Positions 33,340 to 41,925 are shown, counted from the first letter of the stretch. The stretch: 64,000 bases of DNA from DATCLS01 sp036563805 (GCA_036563805.1 DATCLS010000032.1:124001-188000), one strand, 5' to 3'. The notes: generated by a model not told the origin, from the sequence alone. A program made the numbers and translations.

Positions 33340-33831
33340 TCAGACCCCCGTGTAGGCGATGTCGGATCGGTCCCGGCGCCCGACCGTGTAGTCGGGCCCA
33401 AAGACGTAGCGGCGGTCCGGATCGAACGGCACCGTGTAGCTCCAGTCGAACGCGCACACCCGCTTGGCGATCAGCCACCGGCCGGCACGGCGCTCGAAGC
33501 GGTCGACGTACCGCAGCCCCAACACCATGTCGCTGTCGGCGCCGACGTGGTGCGCCTCGCAGTAGGTGTCGGCGTGGGCGACGTCGCCCTCGATGCGGAT
33601 GTACGGGTCGGCGAGGAAGTGGTGGGTCGCCTCGAAGTGCGGCAGGACCTCGCACACCCACCGGGCGAACTCGGCGCCCGAGCCCCGGAAGGCGTTGTGG
33701 TCGTCGAACCCGTCCGGGTGGTAGCAGGAGGCCATCAGCTCCTCGTCGAGGCGGTCGGTGCCTCGGGCCAGGCGCTTGATGACGTCGGTGATCTCGGCGC
33801 GGGCCAGCAGCTCGTCGACGGTGAGCGTCAC
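33340..33831 (-). CDS. SnoaL-like/NTF2 family protein B
   Basis: A 163-residue relative of the next gene, with AEITDVIKRLARGTDRLDEE, CYHPDGFDDHNAFRG and ATHHFLADPYIRIEG. GTG 33831 is chosen because GGGAGGG lies seven bases upstream; the open frame extends to 33909 without a ribosome site. Two adjacent NTF2-fold proteins could form a heteromer. An upstream 17-bp palindrome at 33902-33918 probably controls the pair. Confidence 0.82.
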   Translation of the reverse strand: MTLTVDELLARAEITDVIKRLARGTDRLDEELMASCYHPDGFDDHNAFRGSGAEFARWVCEVLPHFEATHHFLADPYIRIEGDVAHADTYCEAHHVGADSDMVLGLRYVDRFERRAGRWLIAKRVCAFDWSYTVPFDPDRRYVFGPDYTVGRRDRSDIAYTGV

Positions 33832-33901
33832 GGCGTTCCCTCCCAGGTTCCCCCTCCGGACCGGCCGGGCCATCGTCACAGGGCCGGTAGGGTCCCGCAA
33901 C

Positions 33902-33918
33902 GGTTGCACTGTGCAACC
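33902..33918. promoter_or_regulatory. Palindrome GGTTGCACTGTGCAACC, candidate operator
   Basis: A perfect 17-bp palindrome (8-bp arms, central T) 71 bp upstream of the SnoaL-like operon start and 115 bp beyond the end of the LuxR-type gene. TTGCAC/GTGCAA arms are typical of repressor operators. No dedicated regulator gene is adjacent. Confidence 0.55.
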
Positions 33919-34033
33919 CGGCGACCCGCCCGACGGCGCTGCTCCCCGCCCGGGGCGGCGGACTCGGTGGCGCCGCCTGGCTGCCGCGGCCGGTGGGGCG
34001 GGTTCCGGGCCGGGGCGGCGGGCTCGGGGGCGG

Positions 34034-37000
34034 CTACGTGGTGGGTGGGGGGACGCCGAGGTCGGCGAGGAGGGCCTCGCCGGCGGGGGCGTGGTCGGGG
34101 CCGGCGAGGAGGAGCGTGCGGGCCCGCTGGTAGGGGCAGCCGGCGGCCTCGAACACGGCGGCCGTGGCCAGCACGGCCTCCCGGTCGGGACCGCCGCCCG
34201 ACGCCAGCGCCGCCGCCCGGTCGACGATGGCGCTGGCGATGGGGTTCCCGCCGACGACGGGGCAGGCGGCGGCCACCACCTCGCCGGCGTCGGCGTCGCC
34301 GGCCAGCACGGCGGCCTCGGCCCGGAGGGCGACGTGCCAGTGGAGCAGGATCCCGGTGTCCCACAGCTTCGGCTCGTCGTCCCGGCCGTCGAGCCGCGCC
34401 CGGGCCTGCGCCGCTTGCCCGCGGTGGAGCAGAGCGATGGCGTCGAACGTGGGGCTGTAGCCCGACCGGTCGGCGGCGGTGACGCCCAGCTGGTCGAGGA
34501 CGTCCAGCCACTCGGCCCGGGCGTCGTCGTCGCCCCTCAGGCCGTGGATCATCGCCACCGCGGCGGCCACCGGACCGAAGCCCCGGGCCGGCGGGCGGCC
34601 CACCTGGGTCCAGCCGTCGAGGAACCGGGCGCTGGCCGCCACCACGTCGGCGGCCCGCCCGGCCAGGGCGTCGGCCATCAGGAGCCGCGACGTGGCGACG
34701 TGCCCGACCTCGGCCAGCGGCGGCAGCTCGGCCAGCTGCCGCCCCCACCGGCGGGCCGCCGCCAGGTCGCCGACGCCGATGCTGGTGGCGGTGGCGATCA
34801 GGAGGGCGTCGATCAGCTCGTCGGCGGTCGCCGGCGTGACCGGCCCGGACTCGAGCAGCTCGACCCGGCGCCGGGCGGTGGCGGCGGCCGCGAACGTGTC
34901 GCCGGCGCGGCGCTGGGCTCCGGTCAGCGCCCACAGGGCGGCGCACTCGGCCAGCGGGTCGCCGAGCCGGTGGGCCAGCTCCACGGCCCGCTCGGCCCGG
35001 GCCGCCATGCCGGTGCCCGACCCGGCGTCCGACCCGGCGTTCGCCTCGCCGCCGGCGCCGCGGTCCGCCGTGGTGGTCGCCTCGCTGGTGGTTGCCTCGC
35101 CGCCGCCCGGGTCGGCCCCGGCGGTGGCTTCGGCCAAGCCGCCGCGGCTCGGCTCGGTGCTCGCGTCGGTGTGGTCGCCGGTGTCCGGCTCGGTGCTCGC
35201 TTCGCCGCCGCCCGGGCCCGGGCCGGCGCCCGCCCGCGTGGCCTGCTTGGCGAAGTAGGCGTAGCCGAGGGCTGCGCAGTCGGCGACGGCCACCGCGGCC
35301 TGGGCGGCCAGGTCGTCGCCCGCCAGCTCACGGGCCCGGGCCAGCAGGGCCAGCGCCTCGTCGCCCGGAGGTTGCCCGGCGAACGTCCCGGCCTTGCGGA
35401 AGCAGGTGGTGGCGGCCGTGGCCAGGTCGCGGGCGGCGGCCGCCGTGTCCCCGGCGCCGAGGGCGACGTCCGCCGCCGTCCGCCACAGCCGGTAGGCGTC
35501 GTCGCCGCGCATCCGGCAGGCGGCGACGTTGGCGGCGCCCCGCAGCGCGGCCGCCGCACCGCCCGGATCGGTCCCCGACCCGCCCGACCGGCTGGGCCCG
35601 GGCGAGCCGCCCGAGCCGGCAGGCCCAGTCGAGGCGGCGCCCGACCGGCTGGGCCCGGGCGAGCCGCCCGACCCGGCACAGCCGGGCGGGCCGCCCGACG
35701 GGCTCGAGCTGGGCGAGCCGGTAGGACGGGCGGGAGCGGGCGCACCGGCCAGGGCGGCCGCCTGCTCGTAGCGCTGCTGGGACTCGCCGATCAGGTTGCG
35801 GTCGAACGCCAGCCGCGCCAGCGCCAAGGCGAGCCGGTGGGCGTCGGCGTGCCGGTCGGCCCGGCCGGCCGCCCAGCTCAGCGCGGCCCGGAGGTCGTCG
35901 GCCACGGCGTCGAACCCCGCCCGCCACTCGCCGCTTCCGGGGGCGGGGTCCTCGGCGTCGGCGAGGGCCTCGGCCGTCGCCAGGCACCACCGCAGGTGGC
36001 GGTCGCGGGCGGCGTCGAGCTCGCCGGCGTCGGCCAGCCGTTCGGTCCCGTACTGGCGGATGGTCTCCAGCGCCCGGTACCGGGTGCCCCCGGCGGAGGG
36101 GGCGGCGGTCAGCAAACTCTGGTCCGCCAGCCGGGCCAGCCCGGCCACGACCTCGTCCGAGCCGAGGGGATCGAACCCGGCGACCTCGACGGCGGCCGCC
36201 GCCGTGAACGGTGACACGAACACCGAGGCCCGGCGGAGCACGGCCAGGTCGGTGTCGTCGAGCAGCGCCTCGCTCCACTCGAGCATGGCCCGCACCGACC
36301 GGTGCCGCTCGTCGGCCCGGTAGCCGCCGACCAGCAGCCGCAGGTGGTCGGACAGGCCGGCGACCAGCCCGTCGAGGCCGAGGGCGGGCAGGCGGGCGGC
36401 GGCCAGCTCGATGGCCAGCGCCACGCCGTCGAGCTTGCGGCACACGTCGGCGACTTGGTCGAGGTGCTCGGGCCCGAGCGTCCAGCCGACGGCCGCCGCC
36501 CGGTCGAGGAACAGCGAGACGGCGTCGGGCGGGCCGCCGGGCCCGGACCCGTCCGCCTCCGGCCCGCGGGTGCCGCCCCCTCCGGCCCCGCCGCCCTCGA
36601 ACGACAGCGGCGGCACCGCGTACACCCGCTCGTAGGGCACGGCGAGCCGGGCCCGGCTGGTGGCCAGCACCCGGACCCGCGGACCCCGGGCCAGCAGCCG
36701 CTCGACCAGCGGCGCCACCCCCTCGGCGAGGTGCTCGCAGTTGTCCAGGACCAGCAGGGTGTGGCGGTCGGTCACCGCGGCGAGGAGCGAGTCGTCGATG
36801 CTGCGGCCCTGCCGCTCGCCCACGCCGAGCGCCGCCGCCACCGCCGCCCCCACCATGGCCGGGTCGGTGACCGGCACCAGGTCGACGAACCACACGCCGT
36901 CGGCGAAGTCGCCGGCCAGGTCCTCGGCCACGGCCAGCGCCAGCCGGGTCTTGCCCACGCCCCCCGGGCCGACGGCGGTGACCTGGCGGTGGGACAGCAC

Positions 37001-37318
37001 GGCGTTCCGCAGCTCGGCGCGCTCCCGGGCCCGCCCGATGAACGGGCTCACCGGCGACGGGAGCCCCGCTTGTGCCTGGCTGATGCGCTCGGCCCGCTCC
37101 ATCTCGGCGGCCAGGTCGGCCAGGGCCCGCCGGTCGGGGACGCCCAGCTTGCGGAGCAGCGAGGACACGTGGGTCTCGACCGTGCGCACCGAGATCACGA
37201 GGCGCGCCGCGATCTCGGCGTTGCTGCGGTGCTCGCCGACGAGGGACAGGACCTCGGCCTCGCGCGCCGAGATCCCGGCCATGGCTGCCTGCTTGGACAC
37301 GCGGTCAGTCTTCCGCAC
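34034..37318 (-). CDS. Large LuxR-type ATPase regulator with N-terminal HTH
   Basis: A 1,094-residue signal-transduction ATPase. Unlike classical LAL regulators, the LuxR HTH is at the N-terminus (residues 14-75: ISAREAEVLSLVGEHRSNAE, ISVRTVETHVSSLLRKLGVP). An NB-ARC/AfsR-like ATPase follows with Walker A GPGGVGKTRLAL, Walker B LLVLDNCEH and ATSR. Beyond residue 480 are TPR-like helices with long inserted Gly/Ser/Pro- and Thr/Glu-rich linkers, one built from two 33-bp direct repeats. GTG 37318 is taken as start; ATG 37282 is possible. It probably couples an unknown signal to oligomerisation and gene activation. Confidence 0.9.
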   Translation of the reverse strand: MRKTDRVSKQAAMAGISAREAEVLSLVGEHRSNAEIAARLVISVRTVETHVSSLLRKLGVPDRRALADLAAEMERAERISQAQAGLPSPVSPFIGRARERAELRNAVLSHRQVTAVGPGGVGKTRLALAVAEDLAGDFADGVWFVDLVPVTDPAMVGAAVAAALGVGERQGRSIDDSLLAAVTDRHTLLVLDNCEHLAEGVAPLVERLLARGPRVRVLATSRARLAVPYERVYAVPPLSFEGGGAGGGGTRGPEADGSGPGGPPDAVSLFLDRAAAVGWTLGPEHLDQVADVCRKLDGVALAIELAAARLPALGLDGLVAGLSDHLRLLVGGYRADERHRSVRAMLEWSEALLDDTDLAVLRRASVFVSPFTAAAAVEVAGFDPLGSDEVVAGLARLADQSLLTAAPSAGGTRYRALETIRQYGTERLADAGELDAARDRHLRWCLATAEALADAEDPAPGSGEWRAGFDAVADDLRAALSWAAGRADRHADAHRLALALARLAFDRNLIGESQQRYEQAAALAGAPAPARPTGSPSSSPSGGPPGCAGSGGSPGPSRSGAASTGPAGSGGSPGPSRSGGSGTDPGGAAAALRGAANVAACRMRGDDAYRLWRTAADVALGAGDTAAAARDLATAATTCFRKAGTFAGQPPGDEALALLARARELAGDDLAAQAAVAVADCAALGYAYFAKQATRAGAGPGPGGGEASTEPDTGDHTDASTEPSRGGLAEATAGADPGGGEATTSEATTTADRGAGGEANAGSDAGSGTGMAARAERAVELAHRLGDPLAECAALWALTGAQRRAGDTFAAAATARRRVELLESGPVTPATADELIDALLIATATSIGVGDLAAARRWGRQLAELPPLAEVGHVATSRLLMADALAGRAADVVAASARFLDGWTQVGRPPARGFGPVAAAVAMIHGLRGDDDARAEWLDVLDQLGVTAADRSGYSPTFDAIALLHRGQAAQARARLDGRDDEPKLWDTGILLHWHVALRAEAAVLAGDADAGEVVAAACPVVGGNPIASAIVDRAAALASGGGPDREAVLATAAVFEAAGCPYQRARTLLLAGPDHAPAGEALLADLGVPPPTT
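35582..35671. repeat. Two 33-bp in-frame direct repeats inside the LuxR-type gene
   Basis: The segment at 35582-35614 recurs exactly at 35639-35671, 57 bp apart. It encodes a GGSPGPSRSG-type linker in the protein. It suggests recent slippage or duplication in a disordered spacer. Confidence 0.85.
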
Positions 37319-37526
37319 GGGCCGGCCACGCCCGCCACCCGGCCGGCGCCCCCCGACCCCGCTCCCGAAGCCGCCCCCGGCCCTCCACCCCGGGGGCGGG
37401 TCCGGGCCGCCCTACGGGGCAGGATCCGTGGCGCGACCCGTGGTCGTCACGGATGTCGGCGAGCCGGACCCGAGAGACGCTGTCGCCCGTCGGAACACAC
37501 CAACCGCATCACCGAGGAGGCAGCGC

Positions 37527-37868
37527 ATGAGCACGGGCATCAAGACGATCATCGTCCCGGTCCGCGACCTGGACACCGCCAAGGCGCTCTACGGGACGGT
37601 GCTCGGCGTCGAGCCCTACGCCGACCAGCCCTTCTACGTGGGCTACCGGATCGGAGACCAGGAGGTGGGCCTCGATCCCAACGGGCACAGCCATGGCATG
37701 ACCGGCCCGGTCAACTATTGCCACGTCGGCGACGCCGCGGCCGCCCTGCGCCGGGCCGTCGCCGCCGGCTGGCGGACCCGCCAGGACGTGAAGGACGTCG
37801 GCGGCGGCCAGCTGGCCGCCATCGTCGAGGACCCCCACGGCAACGTCCTCGGTCTGCTGCAGCGCTGA
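37527..37868 (+). CDS. VOC family (glyoxalase-like) protein, 113 aa
   Basis: A single-module vicinal-oxygen-chelate protein: IIVPVRDLDTAKALYGTVLG at the start of the fold and VEDPHGNVLGLLQ at the end. Metal ligands of the classic glyoxalase site are incomplete, so it may bind a hydrophobic ligand instead. ATG 37527 follows GAGGAGG. It is first of three co-oriented VOC genes. Confidence 0.88.
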   Translation: MSTGIKTIIVPVRDLDTAKALYGTVLGVEPYADQPFYVGYRIGDQEVGLDPNGHSHGMTGPVNYCHVGDAAAALRRAVAAGWRTRQDVKDVGGGQLAAIVEDPHGNVLGLLQR

Positions 37869-37870
37869 CT

Positions 37871-37896
37871 GCCGGGCCGCCGCCGGGCGGCCCGGC
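37871..37896 (+). terminator. Hairpin after first VOC gene
   Basis: GCCGGGCCGCC pairs perfectly with GGCGGCCCGGC around GCCG, directly after the stop codon. Confidence 0.6.
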
Positions 37897-37998
37897 CCCC
37901 GACCACAGGACCGACGGTCGGACGACCAGCGACGCACCGGCCAAGCGAACGACGACCCAGCGGAACGCCAACACGACACCACCCGAAGGAGCGACCCC

Positions 37999-38607
37999 AT
38001 GACCGCCATCGACCACATCACGCTCGAAGTCCCCGACCCCGAGGCCGCCAGCCGCTTCTACGAGGCCGCCTTCGACCTGGACGGCGCTGTCCGGTTCCGG
38101 CCCTCCGACGCCCCGACGAACGGGTTCCGCGGCTTCACGCTGTCGTTCGTCGTGGCCCAGCCGGCCACCGTCCGCAGCCTGATGGACGCCGCCGTCGAGG
38201 CCGGCGCCACCGCGGTCAAGCCGGCCGCCAAGTCGCTGTGGGGCTTCGGCGGGGCACTGCGCACCCCGGACGGCACGATCGTGACGATCGCCTCGTCGAC
38301 GAAGAAGGACACCGGGGCGGCCGCCCGGCGGGTCGACGACGTCGTGCTGCAACTGGGGGTCGAGGACGTGGCCGCCAGCAAGCGGTTCTACGTCGAGCGC
38401 GGCCTGGAGGTGGCCAAGAGCTTCGGCCGCCGGTACGTCGAGTTCGCCACGCCGTCGAGCCCCGTGAAGCTGGCCCTCAACAAGCGCAAGGCGCTGGCCA
38501 AGGTGGCCGGCGTGGCCCCGGAGGGGAGCGGGTCGCACCGGCTCGTCATCGCCGGGGCCGTCGGGCCCGCCACCGACCCGGACGGGTTCGTCTGGGAGGC
38601 CGCCTGA
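37999..38607 (+). CDS. VOC family protein, two-module, 202 aa
   Basis: A glyoxalase/dioxygenase-superfamily protein with two related halves: DHITLEVPDPEAASRFYEAA and VDDVVLQLGVEDVAASKRFY. The second half closes with ATDPDGFVWEAA. ATG 37999 follows GAAGGAGC. Probably a small-molecule binding or resistance protein; no catalytic assignment. Confidence 0.87.
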   Translation: MTAIDHITLEVPDPEAASRFYEAAFDLDGAVRFRPSDAPTNGFRGFTLSFVVAQPATVRSLMDAAVEAGATAVKPAAKSLWGFGGALRTPDGTIVTIASSTKKDTGAAARRVDDVVLQLGVEDVAASKRFYVERGLEVAKSFGRRYVEFATPSSPVKLALNKRKALAKVAGVAPEGSGSHRLVIAGAVGPATDPDGFVWEAA

Positions 38608-38647
38608 CCGCGGGCGGCCTCCCGCCCCCTCCCTCCCCGCGCCGCTT

Positions 38648-38714
38648 CCAACGCATCGACGCATTGACAAGCGTCGATGCGTTGGCCATTGTATCGACGG
38701 ACATCGAATCGATG
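38648..38714 (+). promoter_or_regulatory. Promoter with overlapping operator palindromes upstream of cadI/arsI-like gene
   Basis: A perfect 15-bp inverted repeat, CCAACGCATCGACGC at 38648 and its complement ending at 38685, encloses TTGACA at 38664-38669, a consensus -35 hexamer. A second palindrome CATCGAATCGATG lies at 38702-38714. A GTAT-rich stretch at 38689-38694 could be the -10 region. A repressor bound here would block the -35 box; ArsR/SmtB-type metal sensors are the usual choice for CadI/ArsI genes. Confidence 0.65.
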
Positions 38715-38748
38715 GCCACAGCGATCACCACACCCGGAGGGAGATCCC

Positions 38749-39159
38749 ATGCGCCTCCAGCTCGCCCTCAACGTCCCGGACCTCGACCGGGCCGTCGACT
38801 TCTACAGCCGGATGTTCGGCGTCGGCCCGGCCAAGACGAAGCCCGGGTACGCCAACTTCGTCGTGGCCGACCCGCCCCTCAAGCTCGTCCTGTTCGCCGG
38901 CGCCGGTGAGCCGGGCACGATCAACCACCTCGGGGTCGAGACCGAGACGGCGGACGAGGTGGTGGCCGCCGAGGCCCGCCTGACCGACGCCGGCCTGGCG
39001 ACCACGGGCGTGGCCGACACCGAGTGCTGCTACGCGGCCAAGACCGAGACCTGGCTCACCGGCCCCGACGGCACGCGGTGGGAGTGGTACGTCAAGCGGG
39101 CGGACACCGACGTGCCCGTCCCCGTCACATTTCGCGGCGCCTGCGGGTCGTGCACATGA
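38749..39159 (+). CDS. CadI/ArsI-like VOC protein
   Basis: A 136-residue VOC protein of the cadmium-induced CadI / C-As lyase ArsI family. The N-terminus LALNVPDLDRAVDFYSRMFG is typical. The vicinal cysteine pair TECCYA, which in ArsI binds trivalent organoarsenicals, is present, followed by TWLTGPDGTRWEWYV with the metal-ligand Glu. Downstream of a palindrome-embedded promoter that suggests metal-responsive repression. It could cleave methylarsenite, or bind soft metals. No arsenic transporter is nearby. Confidence 0.88.
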   Translation: MRLQLALNVPDLDRAVDFYSRMFGVGPAKTKPGYANFVVADPPLKLVLFAGAGEPGTINHLGVETETADEVVAAEARLTDAGLATTGVADTECCYAAKTETWLTGPDGTRWEWYVKRADTDVPVPVTFRGACGSCT

Positions 39160-39170
39160 CCACGACATGA

Positions 39171-39551
39171 CCGACCGACTGGCCGAGCACGTGGCGCAGG
39201 CAGCGGCGGGTGGTCGACGCCTTCCTGGCCGCCGTGCGCGACGGTGACCTCGACGGCCTGCTCGCCGTGCTCGCCCCCGACGTGGTGGCCCGCACCGACG
39301 GCGGGCCCGGCGCCTCGTCCGTCCTGCGCGGCGCGGCCGCCGTGGCGGCCAGCGCCTCCGGCTTCGCGGACCGCGTCCAGCACACCCGGCCGGTGCTCGT
39401 CAACGGCGTCGCCGGGTTCGTCGCCGCCCCGGGCGGACGGCCGGTGTCGCTCATGGCCTTCACCGTGGTGGGCGGCCGGATCGTCGCCATCGACGCCCTC
39501 ACCGACCAGGAGCGGCTGGCCCGCCTCGACCTCACGTTCCTCGACGGCTGA
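39171..39551 (+). pseudogene. Detached SnoaL-like C-terminal domain of an ECF sigma factor
   Basis: From GTG 39210 the frame encodes 113 residues, VDAFLAAVRDGDLDGLLAVL through LMAFTVVGGRIVAIDALTDQ, which is the SnoaL extension found at the end of SigJ-type ECF factors. Upstream codons (RRQRRVV) read like the sigma/SnoaL junction, but the frame is closed by TGA at 39168 and no region 2 or 4 is found. It is either a truncated sigma gene or a stand-alone NTF2-fold protein started at GTG 39210. An ECF41-like CGTCACA box at 39124 precedes it. Confidence 0.6.
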
Positions 39552-39604
39552 GCGTGTCACCCGCGTTGACGACGACCGGGAGCCGGCTCATACTGGGGAC
39601 GACA

Positions 39605-39622
39605 TTGTGAAGTCGATCACAA
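39605..39622. promoter_or_regulatory. Perfect CRP/FNR-type binding site
   Basis: TTGTGAAGTCGATCACAA: both half sites TGTGA and TCACA are intact with the standard 6-nt spacer. It lies 51 bp before the DUF1992 start. Immediately downstream is another palindrome, CCGACTACGAGTCGG at 39625-39639. Confidence 0.65.
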
Positions 39623-39672
39623 ATCCGACTACGAGTCGGAGCCCGCCCGGGGCGGGCCCGTAAGGAGGCGCG

Positions 39673-40095
39673 GTGGCTGAGCGCAAGCCTCCCGGCGTGC
39701 GTTGGGAGACGTGGATCGATCGCCAGATCCGCGAGGGCATGGAGCGGGGCGAGTTCGACGGCCTGCCCGGCCACGGCAAGCCGCTGCGCGACCTGGACAA
39801 GCCCCGCGACGACATGTGGTGGGTGAAGGACAAGCTGCGCCGCGAGTCGCTGTCGTACCTGCCGCCCACGCTCGCCGTGCGCAAGGAGCTGGACGACGCC
39901 CGCGCCCGCATCGCCGCCGCCACCGACGAGGCGAAGGTCCGCCGGATCGTCGCCGACATCAACGCCAAGATCGTCGCGGTCAACTCCCGCGTCACCGAGG
40001 GCCCGCCCTCCACGCTCGTGCCCCTCGACGTCGACGAGGTGGTGGCCGAGTGGGCGGCCACCCGCACCGACCCCTCCCGGCGCCCAGAGCCCTGA
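39673..40095 (+). CDS. DUF1992 / DnaJ-homologue subfamily C-28 domain protein
   Basis: A 140-residue cytoplasmic protein matching the DUF1992 (DnaJC28 conserved) pattern: WIDRQIREGMERGEFDGLPG, HGKPLRDLDKPRDDMWWVKD, and a helical C-terminal half. GTG 39673 follows AAGGAGG. The family's function is unknown. A perfect CRP-type site upstream suggests cAMP/CRP or related regulation. Confidence 0.9.
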   Translation: MAERKPPGVRWETWIDRQIREGMERGEFDGLPGHGKPLRDLDKPRDDMWWVKDKLRRESLSYLPPTLAVRKELDDARARIAAATDEAKVRRIVADINAKIVAVNSRVTEGPPSTLVPLDVDEVVAEWAATRTDPSRRPEP

Positions 40096-40271
40096 CCGCC
40101 CGCCCGGGGGTCCGACCTCCCGCCCTGGCGCCGCCCGCCCGCACGGCCCGCCTCCCAGGCCGCTCCGGACGGCCCAGCGCCCCGCCGCTGACACTTCGGT
40201 GGCGGGGAGCGCCGCAGCCCCGGACCACGATCCGGGGCCGTCGGCGGGGGCGTCGGGCGGGCCCAGGGGCC

Positions 40272-40739
40272 TCAGCTCCGGCGCAGGCGGTAGGCGAGGG
40301 ACGGGACGATGACGGCCGCGGCGACCACGTGCGTCAGCTCCAACACGAGGCGGGTGGCCATCGTGGCCTCGGGGGCCATGACCGGGGTCGGGCTCAGGAA
40401 CGACACGACGGTCAGCGCGCCCGTGACGGCGACGAACGTTCGGGCCGGGCGCGAGGACCAGCGCCGGAGCGCCACGGCCAGCAGCGTGCCGACGAGGCCG
40501 GCGCCGACGACGACGGTGGCGAAGCCGGACGTCGGGATGGTCTCGGGGGTCTCGCCGCTCGCCGCCACCGCCAGGGGCACGTCCGCGGCCTTGGCGACGG
40601 CAGCGACCGCCATGGCGGCGACGGCGGCGACGAGGGTCGAGACGAGGCCGACGGCCCACACGGGCCAGGTGGCCAGGGCGGCCCGGATCCTGGTGGCGGG
40701 CGGGACGGTGGTGGGCGTCGAGACGATGGTTGCGGTCAT
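40272..40739 (-). CDS. Four-TM membrane protein (DUF6069-like)
   Basis: A 155-residue integral membrane protein with hydrophobic segments at about residues 28-50, 70-90, 100-117 and 128-148. The second segment begins TSGFATVVVGAGLVGTLLAV and the last ends VIVPSLAYRLRR. The layout and PTSGFA motif fit the DUF6069 family of actinobacterial membrane proteins. ATG 40739 follows GGGAGG. Function unknown. Divergent from the SDR gene. Confidence 0.8.
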   Translation of the reverse strand: MTATIVSTPTTVPPATRIRAALATWPVWAVGLVSTLVAAVAAMAVAAVAKAADVPLAVAASGETPETIPTSGFATVVVGAGLVGTLLAVALRRWSSRPARTFVAVTGALTVVSFLSPTPVMAPEATMATRLVLELTHVVAAAVIVPSLAYRLRRS

Positions 40740-40947
40740 GGCGTGGCCTCCCAGGCGAGCGGATCGGAGTGTCGCCGGGTAGACGCCCCCACCCCCGCGA
40801 ACTCATCGCTCCGCGCGCCGGCGGTCCTCCCGCGGGCGGCCGGGCGGCCCGCTGTCACGGCTGGCCGGTAGGGGATCGATGGACGCCGTGCGGGCGCGGC
40901 GACACACGCAGTCGACACACGACCAGCACACGCACGAGGAGGACGTG

Positions 40948-41883
40948 GTGGGATCACTGAGCGGCAAGGTCGCGCTGGTGGCGGGCGCCACCCGGGGCGC
41001 CGGGCGGGGTATCGCCATCGAGCTGGGGGCGGCCGGCGCCCACGTCTACGTGACCGGGCGCTCGACCGGCACCCGCCAGTCCGAGTACCGGCGGCCCGAG
41101 ACCATCGAGGGGACCGCCGAGCTCGTGACGAAGGCGGGCGGCACCGCCACCGCGGTGGCCGTCGACCACCTCGACCCCGGCCAGGTGGCCGCGCTCGTCG
41201 AGCGGATCGACGGCGAGTCCGGCCGGCTCGACGTGCTCGTCAACAACATCTGGGGCGGTGAGCTGCTCTTCGACTGGAGCGCCAAGCTGTGGGAGCACGA
41301 TCTCGACGACGGCCTCCACCTGCTGCGGCTGGCCGTCGACACCCACCTCGTCACGAGCCACCACGCCCTCCCGCTGCTCATCCGCCGGCCGGGCGGGCTG
41401 GTCGTCGAGGTGACCGACGGCACGCTCGAGTACAACCGCGACAACTACCGGGTGTCGGCCTTCTACGACCTGGCCAAGTGGTCGGTGCTCCGGCTGGGGT
41501 GGATCCAGGGCCACGAGCTTGCCGAGCACGGCGCCACCGCCGTGGCGCTCACGCCCGGGTGGCTGCGGTCGGAGATGATGCTCGACCACTACGGCGTCAC
41601 CGAGGAGAACTGGCGCGACGCCATCCACCGTGAGGTCGAGCCGCCCGAGCCCGACCCGGGGCACTTCGGCATCTCCGAGAGCCCGCACTTCATCGGCCGG
41701 GCGGTCGTCGCCTTGGCCAGCGACCCCGACGTGCGGCGCTGGAACCAGGCCTCGCTGTCGTCGGGCCAGCTGGCCCGCGAGTACGGGTTCACCGACGTCG
41801 ACGGCAGCGCCCCCGACGCCTGGCGCTACCTGGTCGAGGTGCAGGACGCCGGCAAGCCGCCCGACCCCGACCGCTACCGCTGA
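40948..41883 (+). CDS. SDR family oxidoreductase
   Basis: A 311-residue short-chain dehydrogenase. GATRGAGRGIAIELGAAG binds the nucleotide, YVTGRST follows, VNNIWGGE replaces the usual NNAG, and the catalytic pair is YDLAK. The long C-terminal part (EPPEPDPGHFGISESPHFIG) fits a DHRS1-like subgroup. GTG 40948 is preferred for its spacing from GAGGAGG. Substrate unknown. Confidence 0.88.
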   Translation: MGSLSGKVALVAGATRGAGRGIAIELGAAGAHVYVTGRSTGTRQSEYRRPETIEGTAELVTKAGGTATAVAVDHLDPGQVAALVERIDGESGRLDVLVNNIWGGELLFDWSAKLWEHDLDDGLHLLRLAVDTHLVTSHHALPLLIRRPGGLVVEVTDGTLEYNRDNYRVSAFYDLAKWSVLRLGWIQGHELAEHGATAVALTPGWLRSEMMLDHYGVTEENWRDAIHREVEPPEPDPGHFGISESPHFIGRAVVALASDPDVRRWNQASLSSGQLAREYGFTDVDGSAPDAWRYLVEVQDAGKPPDPDRYR

Positions 41884-41898
41884 CGGCCCGCGGTCCGC

Positions 41899-41925
41899 CC
41901 GCGGCCGCCTCCGGGGCGGCCGCGG
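41899..41925 (+). terminator. Hairpin after SDR gene
   Basis: CCGCGGCCGCC pairs exactly with GGCGGCCGCGG around TCCGG, 16 bp beyond the stop. Confidence 0.6.
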
